Positions 40,471 through 48,987 of a DNA stretch of 64,000 nt are shown here, piece by piece. The DNA is taken from NCBI RefSeq assembly GCF_011045025.1, contig NZ_JAAKZX010000023.1, positions 1-64,000 on the forward strand. Direction: 5' to 3'. Source of the DNA: Streptomyces ureilyticus. Lineage in GTDB: Bacteria > Actinomycetota > Actinomycetes > Streptomycetales > Streptomycetaceae. The notes below the pieces were generated by a model. It did no database searches, was not told the origin of the DNA, and saw only the letters and a program-made list of their open reading frames with translations. The position numbers and the translations under genes are program-made. The stretch's first letter is position 1. Every line of letters starts with the position of its first letter.

Positions 40471-42921
40471 ATGGCCCGCCGCAGCACGAAGACCCCGCCG
40501 CCAGACGACTTCGAGGAGCGCATCCTCGACATCGACGTCGTCGACGAGATGCAGGGCTCCTTCCTCGAGTACGCGTACTCGGTGATCTACTCCAGGGCCC
40601 TGCCGGACGCCCGTGACGGCCTCAAGCCCGTACACCGCCGCATCGTCTACCAGATGAACGAGATGGGGCTGCGCCCCGACCGCGGCTATGTGAAGTGTGC
40701 CCGCGTCGTCGGCGAGGTCATGGGTAAGTTGCACCCCCATGGCGACGCGTCGATCTACGACGCCCTGGTGCGCCTGGCCCAGCCCTTCTCGATGCGCCTG
40801 CCCCTGGTGGACGGCCACGGCAACTTCGGCTCGCTGGGCAACGACGACCCGCCGGCCGCCATGCGGTACACCGAGTGCCGGATGGCCGACGCGACCTCCC
40901 TGATGACGGAGTCGATCGACGAGAACACGGTCGACTTCGCTCCGAACTACGACGGGCAGGAGCAGGAACCGGGCGTCCTCCCGGCCGCGTATCCGAACCT
41001 GCTGGTGAACGGCGCCTCGGGCATCGCGGTCGGTATGGCCACGAACATGCCGCCGCACAACCTCGGCGAGGTGATCGCCGCCGCCCGGCATCTGATCCGG
41101 CACCCGGGCGCCGATCTCGAGACGCTGATGAGGCACGTCCCGGGTCCCGACCTGCCCACGGGCGGCCGCATCGTCGGCCTCTCCGGGATCAGGGACGCGT
41201 ACGAATCGGGCCGCGGCACCTTCAAGATCCGCGCGACGGTGTCGGTGGAGAACGTGACGGCGCGCCGCAAGGGCATCGTCGTCACCGAGCTGCCCTTCAC
41301 CGTCGGCCCGGAGAAGGTGATCGCCAAGATCAAGGACCTGGTCGGCGCCAAGAGGCTGCAGGGCATCGCCGACGTCAAGGACCTCACCGACCGGGCGCAC
41401 GGCCTGCGCCTGGTCATCGAGATCAAGAACGGCTTCGTCCCGGAGGCCGTCCTGGAGCAGCTCTACAAGCTGACGCCCATGGAGGAGTCCTTCGGCATCA
41501 ACAACGTCGCGCTGGTGGACGGCCAGCCCCTCACACTGGGCCTCAAGGAGCTCCTGGAGGTCTACCTCGACCACCGCTTCGAGGTGGTGCGGCGGCGGTC
41601 GGAGTTCCGCCGCGGCAAGAAGCGGGACCGGCTGCACCTGGTCGAGGGTCTGCTGGTCGCCCTCCTGGACATCGACGAGGTCATCCGCCTCATCCGCTCC
41701 AGCGACAACTCCGCGCAGGCCAAGGAGCGCCTGATGGAGCGCTTCTCGCTGAGCGAGGTCCAGACCCAGTACATCCTGGACACCCCGCTGCGTCGGCTCA
41801 CCCGGTTCGACCGCATCGAGCTGGAGTCGGAGCGCGACCGGCTCAACCAGGAGATCGAGGAGCTGACCCGCATCCTGGAGTCGGACGCCGAGCTGCGCAA
41901 GCTGGTGTCGGGCGAACTGGCGGCGGTGGCCAAGAAGTTCGGCACCCCGCGGCGTACGGTGCTGCTCGAGTCCTCGGGGGCCACCGCCGCGGCTGTACCT
42001 CTGCAGGTAGCCGACGATCCGTGCCGGGTACTGCTGTCGTCGACGGGACTTCTCGCCCGTACGGCGAACGGTGACCCCTTCGGGGAAAGTGACGGCAAGC
42101 GCACCAAGCACGATCTGATCGTCTCGGCCGTCCCGGCGACAGCCCTGGGCGAGGTCGGCGCGGTCACCTCGGCGGGACGCCTGCTGCGGATGAACGTGAT
42201 CGACCTGCCGCAGCTACCCGAGACGACCGCGGCGCCCAACCTGGCCGGAGGAGCGCCGATTTCGGAGTTCCTCACCCTGGAGGGCGATGAGGAGGTCGTC
42301 TGCCTGGCCACGCTCGACGAGTCCTCGCCGGGTCTGGCGCTCGGCACACAGCAGGGTGTGGTCAAGCGTGTGGTGCCCGACTACCCGTCCAACAAGGAGG
42401 AGTTGGAGGTCATCACGCTCAAGGAGGGCGACCGGATCGTCGGCGCGGCCGAGCTGCGCACGGGCGAGGAGGACCTCGTCTTCATCACCGACGACGCCCA
42501 ACTACTGCGCTACCAGGCCTCCCAGGTCCGCCCGCAGGGCCGGCCCGCGGGCGGCGTGGCGGGCATCAAGCTCACCGAAGGGGCCAAGGTGATCTCCTTC
42601 ACGGCCGTCGACCCGGCCACGGACGCGGTGGTCTTCACGGTGGCGGGCTCGCGCGGCACGCTCGACGACTCGGTCCAGACGACCGCGAAGCTGACACCCT
42701 TCGACCAGTACCCCCGCAAGGGCCGCGCCACGGGCGGTGTCCGCTGCCAGCGGTTCCTGAAGGGCGAGGATTGCCTCAGCCTGGCCTGGGCCGGCCCCAC
42801 TCCGGCCCGGGCCGCTCAGAAGAACGGCACGCCGGCGGACCTGCCGGAGATGGACCCGCGCCGCGACGGCTCGGGCATCTCGCTGCCGAAGACGGTGTCG
42901 GTGGTGGCGGGACCGGTGTGA
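40471..42921 (+). CDS. parC: DNA topoisomerase IV subunit A
   Basis: 816 residues from the ATG at 40471 (GAAGGAG upstream; the frame is open from 40369 but not conserved). Type IIA topoisomerase breakage-reunion subunit: catalytic Tyr133 in [10 protein letters not shown], winged-helix DNA gate [17 protein letters not shown], and C-terminal beta-propeller blades (SKGYLKR-like loops such as [14 protein letters not shown]). At the GyrA Ser83 equivalent the residue is Ala93, with Asp97 at the Asp87 position; I believe Ala is common in Streptomyces ParC. Decatenates daughter chromosomes with ParE (52530-54653). Its stop abuts the stop of the convergent GTPase gene. Confidence 0.95.
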   Translation: MARRSTKTPPPDDFEERILDIDVVDEMQGSFLEYAYSVIYSRALPDARDGLKPVHRRIVYQMNEMGLRPDRGYVKCARVVGEVMGKLHPHGDASIYDALVRLAQPFSMRLPLVDGHGNFGSLGNDDPPAAMRYTECRMADATSLMTESIDENTVDFAPNYDGQEQEPGVLPAAYPNLLVNGASGIAVGMATNMPPHNLGEVIAAARHLIRHPGADLETLMRHVPGPDLPTGGRIVGLSGIRDAYESGRGTFKIRATVSVENVTARRKGIVVTELPFTVGPEKVIAKIKDLVGAKRLQGIADVKDLTDRAHGLRLVIEIKNGFVPEAVLEQLYKLTPMEESFGINNVALVDGQPLTLGLKELLEVYLDHRFEVVRRRSEFRRGKKRDRLHLVEGLLVALLDIDEVIRLIRSSDNSAQAKERLMERFSLSEVQTQYILDTPLRRLTRFDRIELESERDRLNQEIEELTRILESDAELRKLVSGELAAVAKKFGTPRRTVLLESSGATAAAVPLQVADDPCRVLLSSTGLLARTANGDPFGESDGKRTKHDLIVSAVPATALGEVGAVTSAGRLLRMNVIDLPQLPETTAAPNLAGGAPISEFLTLEGDEEVVCLATLDESSPGLALGTQQGVVKRVVPDYPSNKEELEVITLKEGDRIVGAAELRTGEEDLVFITDDAQLLRYQASQVRPQGRPAGGVAGIKLTEGAKVISFTAVDPATDAVVFTVAGSRGTLDDSVQTTAKLTPFDQYPRKGRATGGVRCQRFLKGEDCLSLAWAGPTPARAAQKNGTPADLPEMDPRRDGSGISLPKTVSVVAGPV

Positions 42922-43968
42922 TCAGGCCTCGTCTGGATCTTGTACGTAGCGGAGGACGCCCCACATGCTGTGCTCGTCGGCGTGCGGGGCGTCCTCCTTG
43001 CACGCCTCCAACTCCTTGCCGAGCGCGGGGGCGTCGATGCCGGAGCCGATGAGGACGAGCTGGGTGCGGCGCTCCTCGCCGGGCGCCCAGGGCTCCGGGT
43101 AGAACCGCAGGAACCGGCCCACGGCATGCACGGCGTACCGGTTGCGGGTGTCGGCCGCGCCGAAATCGACGTACCCCTTGATGCGGTAGAGGCCCTCCGG
43201 CCTGCTGTCGAGGAAGTCCATCAACCGGCGTGGGCCGAGCGGCACTTCAGTGGTGAAGGCGAGGGACTCGTAGACGGAGTGCAGGTGCCCGGCGTGCTCG
43301 CGACCATCCTCATGGGCGTGCTCATGAAGGTCATCGAAGGACAGCTGCCCGATCCGCTCCGTCGACGGCTTGCAGTCGAAGAGGAGCTCCGGGTCGATCC
43401 GCCCGTACGTGACGGGGACAACGGCGGCACGGTCAGTCAGCGTCCGGACGAGTCGGAGTACATGCTCAGGCTCCTCGGCCCGGTCCGCCTTGTTGACGAC
43501 GACGAGATCGGCGAGGCCGAGATGCCGGTCGATCTCGGGATGCTTCTGCCTCGTGTCGTCGAACTCGGCGGCGTCGACGACCTCCACGAGCCCGCCGTAG
43601 ACGACGCGTGGGTTCTCGCTGGCGAGCAGCATCCGCACGAGCTCCTGCGGCTCGGCGAGACCGCTCGCCTCGATGACGATGACGTCGATACCGGCGGAGG
43701 GCTGGGCGAGCCGTTCCAGGTAGACGTCGAGTTCGCTTGCGTCGACCGCGCAGCACAGGCACCCGTTCCCGAGGGAGACGGTCGAGTCCCCGAGCGCCCC
43801 GGCAACCGCCATCGCGTCGATCTCGATCGCCCCGAAGTCATTGACGACGGCCCCGATACGGCTGCCTCCGCTGCTGTGCAGAAGGTGGTTGAGCAGCGTG
43901 GTCTTGCCGGACCCGAGGAAGCCCGCGAGGACGACGACCGGGATCTGCTGGGGGCTCGCAGGACTCAA
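42922..43968 (-). CDS. COG0523 (CobW/ZNG1-like) metal-chaperone GTPase
   Basis: About 348 residues if the TTG at 43968 is the start; the frame is open to 44115 without further similarity. G-domain: GFLGSGKTTLLNHLL (Walker A), GNGCLCCAVDAS (the CxCC metal motif), IEASGLAEPQ, VVNKADRAEEPEH. A His-rich linker DLHEHAHEDGREHAGHLH is a plausible zinc store, followed by the CobW_C domain (GLYRIKGYVDFG). It probably delivers zinc or a related metal to client enzymes; a Zur box was looked for upstream and not found. Confidence 0.87.
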   Translation of the reverse strand: MSPASPQQIPVVVLAGFLGSGKTTLLNHLLHSSGGSRIGAVVNDFGAIEIDAMAVAGALGDSTVSLGNGCLCCAVDASELDVYLERLAQPSAGIDVIVIEASGLAEPQELVRMLLASENPRVVYGGLVEVVDAAEFDDTRQKHPEIDRHLGLADLVVVNKADRAEEPEHVLRLVRTLTDRAAVVPVTYGRIDPELLFDCKPSTERIGQLSFDDLHEHAHEDGREHAGHLHSVYESLAFTTEVPLGPRRLMDFLDSRPEGLYRIKGYVDFGAADTRNRYAVHAVGRFLRFYPEPWAPGEERRTQLVLIGSGIDAPALGKELEACKEDAPHADEHSMWGVLRYVQDPDEA

Positions 43969-44291
43969 CGCGCGACCTCTCTCACACCGATGCGTGCACC
44001 GGCTCGTGGACCGGCTCTCGTTACGAGGATTGAATGCCGACTCAGGATACGAGCCGGTGGAAACCCCGCGAAGTGAACGATTGTTAGCGGCGTTCAGGGG
44101 GCACACGTTGGACATGGCGCCAGGAACGCGCCCCGCGCTTCCCCCTGTGCGCCCTCTTAGCCGCCTCCCAGCCGATCAGAGCCGCTCGGCACCCTGGAAG
44201 ACGGCAAGCGCGCCGCCCACCCGCTCGCCGGTCTGTTCCCTGTCGACCCGCACCCGACGACCGGCGGACGGTGCCTGATTCGGGGGTTGAC
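43969..44291. other. divergent intergenic region, COG0523 gene / DUF6082 gene
   Basis: Should hold the promoters of both genes. No palindrome or metal-regulator box that I trust was seen. An upstream extension of the GTPase frame covers 43969-44115 but looks non-coding. Confidence 0.4.
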
Positions 44292-44849
44292 ATGGCCACA
44301 CGGAATTTAGGGATACGCGGACTGGGTTGCGCCGCGGCGGCCGGTATCGGCATGGCGGCGGCGGTCCTCGTCAACGTGACCGCACATCGGCACGCGCTCG
44401 ATCTCCTGCGAACACGCTTGGAACATGTGGAGCAGGCCGCGCACACCCAGCGACACGCCAATCTGGCCAATCAGCAGCGTCTTCACTGGGAGTTGCTGAG
44501 CAAGGCCATCGACGACCCCGAGCTGGCCGAGGTCCTGGACCTCTACGAGACGCCCGTATCGCCCAAACAGCGGCGCCAGTATCTCTTTGCCAACGTTCTC
44601 TACACGAACGCGCTCTTCTACTACCGAATCGGCAATATCAGTCGCGAAGAGTTCTTCGGGTACATCAGAGGAATCCTGCAGAACCCCGTCGTCCGCGAGT
44701 ACTGGCACGCGACCAAGCACCAACGGGCGACCATCGCCGAAGACTCGGACGAAGCTGAGTTCGGACGCATGGTGGATGAACTCCTCATCCAACTGGAGGA
44801 GTCGGACACCGAAGAGTGGTGGGTTGTCGGCGAACTGCCGGATTCGTGA
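44292..44849 (+). CDS. DUF6082 family membrane-anchored protein
   Basis: 185 residues. An N-terminal membrane helix (GLGCAAAAGIGMAAAVLVNV), a linker helix with many basic and acidic residues, then the DUF6082 core NQQRLHWELLSKAIDDPELA, KQRRQYLFANVLYTNALFYY and GILQNPVVREYWHATKHQR. Function unknown; these proteins are common in Streptomyces accessory loci. The sixth codon is TTA (44307-44309), so expression should wait for bldA tRNA. The ATG at 44292 is preferred over an upstream one at 44271 because the hydrophobic helix starts here. Confidence 0.8.
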   Translation: MATRNLGIRGLGCAAAAGIGMAAAVLVNVTAHRHALDLLRTRLEHVEQAAHTQRHANLANQQRLHWELLSKAIDDPELAEVLDLYETPVSPKQRRQYLFANVLYTNALFYYRIGNISREEFFGYIRGILQNPVVREYWHATKHQRATIAEDSDEAEFGRMVDELLIQLEESDTEEWWVVGELPDS

Positions 44850-45086
44850 CCCTTGCACACTGCGGTGTCCACCGTCGAACTCCGGCCCGAGGCTCAGAAA
44901 TCACACCCTCGGCCCATAACGAACAGGTGACATTCCCAGTTGTCCCAGGCGTCACTCACCTGATCGTGTTGAGTGACTCCACAAGACCGTTGCTCACACC
45001 GCCGGAGGGACGAGCGCACCCAGGGCGCCTCCCGCCCGCATCGTTGTGCGCAGCTCTTCAGACGTGAGAACCAGAGGGAATCAACA

Positions 45087-45326
45087 GTGAGTCACATCAT
45101 CCGTCGGATCGGTGCATCTCCGCGCGCTCGGGGCAGCGTGAGTGGAGCCAACTGCCCCGACATCTTCGAATTGGCCGATGGCAACTTCGCAGTCATCGGC
45201 ACGGACGCCACTGACTCACTCGACCCCGGCCTCCCCTCGGACGCCTCGCGCGCCGACTACGAGCGCATCGTGGTCATCACTCGGGAGACGCTCATTCGAG
45301 CCAAGGCCGACATTCCTGACGCTTGA
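45087..45326 (+). CDS. small hypothetical protein (79 aa)
   Basis: GTG at 45087 behind AGAGGGAA. Conserved-looking core CPDIFELADGNFAVIGTDAT followed by RADYERIVVITRETLIRAKA. I recall small Streptomyces proteins of this type downstream of DUF6082 or helix-turn-helix genes. Function unknown. It probably forms a unit with the DUF6082 gene 237 bp upstream. Confidence 0.65.
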   Translation: MSHIIRRIGASPRARGSVSGANCPDIFELADGNFAVIGTDATDSLDPGLPSDASRADYERIVVITRETLIRAKADIPDA

Positions 45327-45340
45327 GCCCGCCCCCCGAA

Positions 45341-45373
45341 CGGCCCGGCACTACCCCACGCAGTGTCGGGCCG
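45341..45373. terminator. terminator between convergent genes
   Basis: CGGCCCGGCACT (45341-45352) with AGTGTCGGGCCG (45362-45373), 12 bp with one mismatch, between a plus-strand stop at 45326 and a minus-strand stop at 45382. Confidence 0.8.
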
Positions 45374-45381
45374 TCGGCGTG

Positions 45382-46548
45382 TCAAGCCACCGCCGGCACC
45401 GCCGCCGGCGCCCCCGGCCCCACGTACCGCGCCACCGGACGGATGATCTTCGAGTCCTGGGCCTGTTCCAGGATGTTGGCGCTCCAGCCGACAACGCGGG
45501 CCGTGGCGAAGGTAGGGGTGAACATCGCGCGTGGGAGGCCGCAGAGCTCCATGACGACGCCCGCGTAGAACTCGACGTTGGCGTGGAGGTCACGGCCGGG
45601 CTTGAGTTCCGCGAGGACCGCCTCCACCCTGCGCTCCACCTCGACCGCGAAGTCGACAAGAGTGCCACCGAACCGCTGGGCGATGCCGCGGAGCATGCGG
45701 GAGCGGGGGTCCTCCGTGCGGTAGACGGCATGGCCGAATCCCATGATGCGTTCGCCGGCGAGGACTCGTGTGCGGACCCAGGAGTCGATCCGGTCGGGCG
45801 TCCCGATCGCGTCGAGGGTATCCAGCGCCCGGCTCGGGGCGCCGCCGTGCAGCGGCCCGGAGAGGGCGCCCACCGCACCCACGAGACAGGCCGCCACATC
45901 CGCTCCCGTCGACGTGATCACCCGGGCCGTGAACGTTGATGAGTTGAATCCGTGGTCAATGGTTGAGATCAAGTACTGCTCAATCGCCCGGGCCCGCTCC
46001 GGCTCCGGTTCCGAACCCGTCAACATGTAGAGGTAGTTGGCGGCATGAGGCAGATCGTCCCGCGGCTCCACCGGGTCGAGGCCACGGTCCAGCCGGTAGA
46101 GCGCCGTCAACAGCGTCGGCACGGCCGCCGCCGCAGCGAGCGCGTCCGCACGACGCTGGTCCGCGTCGATGTCGTACACCGGTCGGAACCCGCGCGCCGC
46201 ACCGAGCAGCGACAATGCGGTCCGCATGCCTGCGAGCGGCCCGGACCGCCCACTCGCCGCCGCGATCGCGGGCAGGGCGGACAGCACCTCGTCGGGCAAC
46301 CGCCGCAACGAGGCGGTCCGCGCCACGAAGGCGGAACGCTGTGCCGCATCGGGCAGTTCACCGTGGACCAGCAGATGCCAGACGTCCTCGAATCCGCGGG
46401 TCTGCGCGAGTTCGACGGCCGAGTACTGGCGATAGTGATAGAAGCCCTCGACCCCGCGGACATCACCCAGTGCTGTGTCGGTGACAACGACGCCGGCGAG
46501 TCCCCGCGGTACGTCTACAGAGGCGGTCTCGGCACGGTTGATCGGCAT
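45382..46548 (-). CDS. citrate/2-methylcitrate synthase family enzyme
   Basis: 388 residues. Condenses an acyl-CoA with oxaloacetate. Active-site motifs are complete: STIDHGFNSSTF, GPLHGGAPSRAL (His), GFGHAVYRTEDPR (His) and NVEFYAGVVM (Asp). The N-terminus is shorter than in the main hexameric citrate synthase. The protein is divergent from a second, HTH-fused citrate synthase (46655-47908), and the palindromic intergenic region suggests joint regulation. Whether it prefers acetyl- or propionyl-CoA cannot be read. Confidence 0.9.
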   Translation of the reverse strand: MPINRAETASVDVPRGLAGVVVTDTALGDVRGVEGFYHYRQYSAVELAQTRGFEDVWHLLVHGELPDAAQRSAFVARTASLRRLPDEVLSALPAIAAASGRSGPLAGMRTALSLLGAARGFRPVYDIDADQRRADALAAAAAVPTLLTALYRLDRGLDPVEPRDDLPHAANYLYMLTGSEPEPERARAIEQYLISTIDHGFNSSTFTARVITSTGADVAACLVGAVGALSGPLHGGAPSRALDTLDAIGTPDRIDSWVRTRVLAGERIMGFGHAVYRTEDPRSRMLRGIAQRFGGTLVDFAVEVERRVEAVLAELKPGRDLHANVEFYAGVVMELCGLPRAMFTPTFATARVVGWSANILEQAQDSKIIRPVARYVGPGAPAAVPAVA

Positions 46549-46562
46549 GTTCCCTCCCTGGA

Positions 46563-46617
46563 GTTGATTCGACTGTCTATGATTGACTTGATCTCTGTCA
46601 ATATTGATTGAATCAAC
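46563..46617. promoter_or_regulatory. nested palindromes in the divergent citrate synthase promoter region
   Basis: Outer arms GTTGATTC (46563-46570) and GAATCAAC (46610-46617). Inner arms ATTGAC (46582-46587) and GTCAAT (46597-46602). The stretch is strikingly AT-rich for this genome. Likely binding region for the HTH-citrate synthase fusion encoded to its right. Confidence 0.65.
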
Positions 46618-46654
46618 TTACAGGTGAGCGGATCCACACAGATACGGTGACGCC

Positions 46655-47908
46655 ATGAGGGATCAAGAACCGGCTCCCGCCCGCGAAGGCCGACGGATCA
46701 GCACCAAGGAGACCGCCGAGCTGCTCGGCGTGAAGCCCGAGACGGTGTATGCGTATGTGAGTCGCGGTCAACTCAGCAGCCGCCGCGAACCGGGCAGCCG
46801 GGGCAGCACGTTCGACGCCAAAGAGGTGGAGACGCTCGCACGACGCAACAGGCGGGAGGCGAGCGAGAGTTCACCGACTACGGGGGGACTCTCCGTACGC
46901 ACCCGCATCACTCTGATCGACAAGGACCGCTACTACTTCCGTGGCGTCGATGCGACCGAACTGGCCGCGCGCCACTCCTACGAAGAGGTCGCCGAGTGGC
47001 TGTGGACGGGCGTGCTGCGCCCCGGCGTCACCTTCACCGCCCCGGAGGCGTCCGTGGCAGTCGCCCGCCAGGCCGTCGACGCACTGCCCGAGCACACCGG
47101 CCCGACCGACCGGCTCCGCGTCGCAGCCATCGCCGCGGCGATCGCGGACCCGCTGCGCTTCGACCTCTCCGAGGAGGCAGTGCTTGGCACGGCGCGCACC
47201 CTCATCCCCACGCTCGTCGCCGCACTGCCGCCCCTACGGCGCGATCATCGGGACCGGGGCCCGCTGGCGCACCGCCTGTGGGCGCGACTCAGCGGCCGAA
47301 AGCCCGACGACGCCTCACTGCACGCCCTGGACACGGCACTTGCCCTCCTCCTGGACCACGACCTGGCCGCCTCCACCCTCGCGGTCCGAGTCGCCGCATC
47401 GGCACGCGCGCACCCGTACGCCGCCGTGTCCGCGGGCCTCGGCGCCCTGGAAAGCCCACTTCACGGAGCGGCCAGCGGATTCGCGCACCGGCTGATCTTC
47501 GACGTGCTGGACCGGGGCACGGCGGCCCCCGTGGTCGCGGACGAACTGCGCGCCGGACGCCGCGTCCCGGGGCTTGGCCACTATCTCTACCCGGGCGAGG
47601 ACCCGCGCGCGCGTGCACTGTTCGCCCTCCTGAAGGAGGTCCCCGGAGCCGAGCCCGCCTTGGCGGCGGCCCACGACATCGTGGACACCACCGCCCGCCA
47701 CGCTCCCCTGCACGCCAATGTCGACCTGGCCCTCGCCGTCCTCACGGTGGCGTCGGGCATGCACGCGTCCGCAGGCGAGACGATCTTCGCCGTGGCGCGC
47801 ACGGCGGGCTGGATCGCCCACGTCCTGGAGGAGTACAAGGAGACCTCGATGCGCATGCGCCCGAGCGGGAACTATGTAGGGCCACGGCCACCTCAGCCAC
47901 TCCCGTAA
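46655..47908 (+). CDS. citrate synthase-like protein with N-terminal helix-turn-helix
   Basis: 417 residues. Residues 14-62 are a MerR/excisionase-type DNA-binding module (RISTKETAELLGVKPETVYA, YVSRGQLSSRREPGSRG). From ~80 on it is a citrate synthase fold: LIDKDRYYFRGVDATELAAR, SPLHGAASGFAHRL, GLGHYLYPGEDPRAR, HANVDLALAVLTVASGM. Compared with its neighbour the active-site Asp is replaced within NVDLALAV and the first His region is weak, so it may bind but not turn over substrates. A metabolite-sensing repressor of the divergent synthase, and of itself, is the simplest reading. Confidence 0.87.
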   Translation: MRDQEPAPAREGRRISTKETAELLGVKPETVYAYVSRGQLSSRREPGSRGSTFDAKEVETLARRNRREASESSPTTGGLSVRTRITLIDKDRYYFRGVDATELAARHSYEEVAEWLWTGVLRPGVTFTAPEASVAVARQAVDALPEHTGPTDRLRVAAIAAAIADPLRFDLSEEAVLGTARTLIPTLVAALPPLRRDHRDRGPLAHRLWARLSGRKPDDASLHALDTALALLLDHDLAASTLAVRVAASARAHPYAAVSAGLGALESPLHGAASGFAHRLIFDVLDRGTAAPVVADELRAGRRVPGLGHYLYPGEDPRARALFALLKEVPGAEPALAAAHDIVDTTARHAPLHANVDLALAVLTVASGMHASAGETIFAVARTAGWIAHVLEEYKETSMRMRPSGNYVGPRPPQPLP

Positions 47909-47946
47909 CTCTGCCTCCACAAGCCCCGAAAGCCACTCGACGCAAC

Positions 47947-47965
47947 TCAGGTTAGGCTTACCTCC
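47947..47965 (+). promoter_or_regulatory. iron box (DmdR/IdeR-type operator)
   Basis: The core AGGTTAGGCTTACCT fits the actinobacterial iron box TTAGGTTAGGCTAACCTAA at most of its central positions. It ends directly at the GTG start (47966), which leaves no room for a ribosome binding site. Confidence 0.7.
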
Positions 47966-48916
47966 GTGAGTACGTGCACGAAGGTCTCCCGGGAGCTGGA
48001 CGAGCCCCTTGCGGGGACCGCCGCCACCGCGCGGACGTGGCTGCTGGTGGAGCAGTCCGGACCCTGGGGTGCCAGAGCGCTGACCTCGAGCCATCTGGAT
48101 CCGGACCTCGGCCGCGCTCTGGAGAAGGCCACGGAGGGAACCGGCGTACGCATCGCACTGATCCGCCGCCCGGGACGGCACGCCGACTGCCACACAGCTG
48201 CCGAGCGCAAGGTGTACGCAGCCCACACCGCTCCGGGAAACGTATGGCTGCACAGCGCCACAACGTCAGCCCCCGAGCAGCTGCTCAAACTTGACTTCGC
48301 CGCACTGGGCGGAGGCGCATCCGACACCTTCGACACCGTTCTCGACGGCCGCCCCCACACCGGCGACCCCCTCGCCCTCGTCTGCACCAACGGCAAGCGC
48401 GACCGCTGCTGCGCCCTCCTCGGCCGCCCCCTCGCCGCCGAACTCGCCGCCTCCGGAGTGGACGGCGCATGGGAGGTCACCCACTTGGGAGGCCACCGAT
48501 TTTCGCCGACCTTGCTCGTGCTTCCGTTCGGCTACGCGTACGGGCGCGCGGAGGCTCATGCCGTCAAGGAGATACTCCAGGGCGTACGGGAAGGGCGTGT
48601 GGTCACCGAAGGGTGCCGCGGGAGCTCCGCCTGGGAGCGCCCCGGCCAGGCGGCCGAACTGGCGGTCCGCACGGCGACCGGCGAGGAGGCCGCGGACACG
48701 CTGACGGTCGTCCGCACGGACGGCACCGCGCCGCGCTGGGAGGTGACCGTCGCCCACACCGACGGCAGCATCTGGCGCGTCACCGTCGCCCAGGGTGCCT
48801 CAATGCCGCCCCGACAGGAGAGCTGCGGCTCGGCCCTCGGCTCCCCGGCCCGGATGGACGTACTGGCAGTGCGCGAGCTTTCCCGTCCGGCTGTGGCGAG
48901 CCTTGTAGCCCCCTGA
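47966..48916 (+). CDS. sucrase/ferredoxin-like protein, iron-regulated
   Basis: 316 residues, GTG at 47966. Thioredoxin-like ferredoxin family: CTNGKRDRCCALLGRPLA holds the cluster-ligand region, then WEVTHLGGHRFSPTLLVLPFG. Probably a [2Fe-2S] electron carrier for siderophore- or iron-linked metabolism. The iron box directly ahead of the start predicts derepression under iron limitation. With no ribosome binding site, the transcript may be leaderless, or translation may begin at a start further in. Confidence 0.85.
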   Translation: MSTCTKVSRELDEPLAGTAATARTWLLVEQSGPWGARALTSSHLDPDLGRALEKATEGTGVRIALIRRPGRHADCHTAAERKVYAAHTAPGNVWLHSATTSAPEQLLKLDFAALGGGASDTFDTVLDGRPHTGDPLALVCTNGKRDRCCALLGRPLAAELAASGVDGAWEVTHLGGHRFSPTLLVLPFGYAYGRAEAHAVKEILQGVREGRVVTEGCRGSSAWERPGQAAELAVRTATGEEAADTLTVVRTDGTAPRWEVTVAHTDGSIWRVTVAQGASMPPRQESCGSALGSPARMDVLAVRELSRPAVASLVAP

Positions 48917-48987
48917 TCACGCCTCGCACAAGAGATCCACGCCACACCCCTACGGCACCGCGCAGCGGCGGCCGTACCGTCATAGGC

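Noticed and set aside
40738..40761. Quinolone-resistance change in ParC (Ala at the GyrA Ser83 equivalent)
   Set aside because: Alanine at this place is, as far as I recall, ordinary in Streptomyces ParC; no basis to call resistance.
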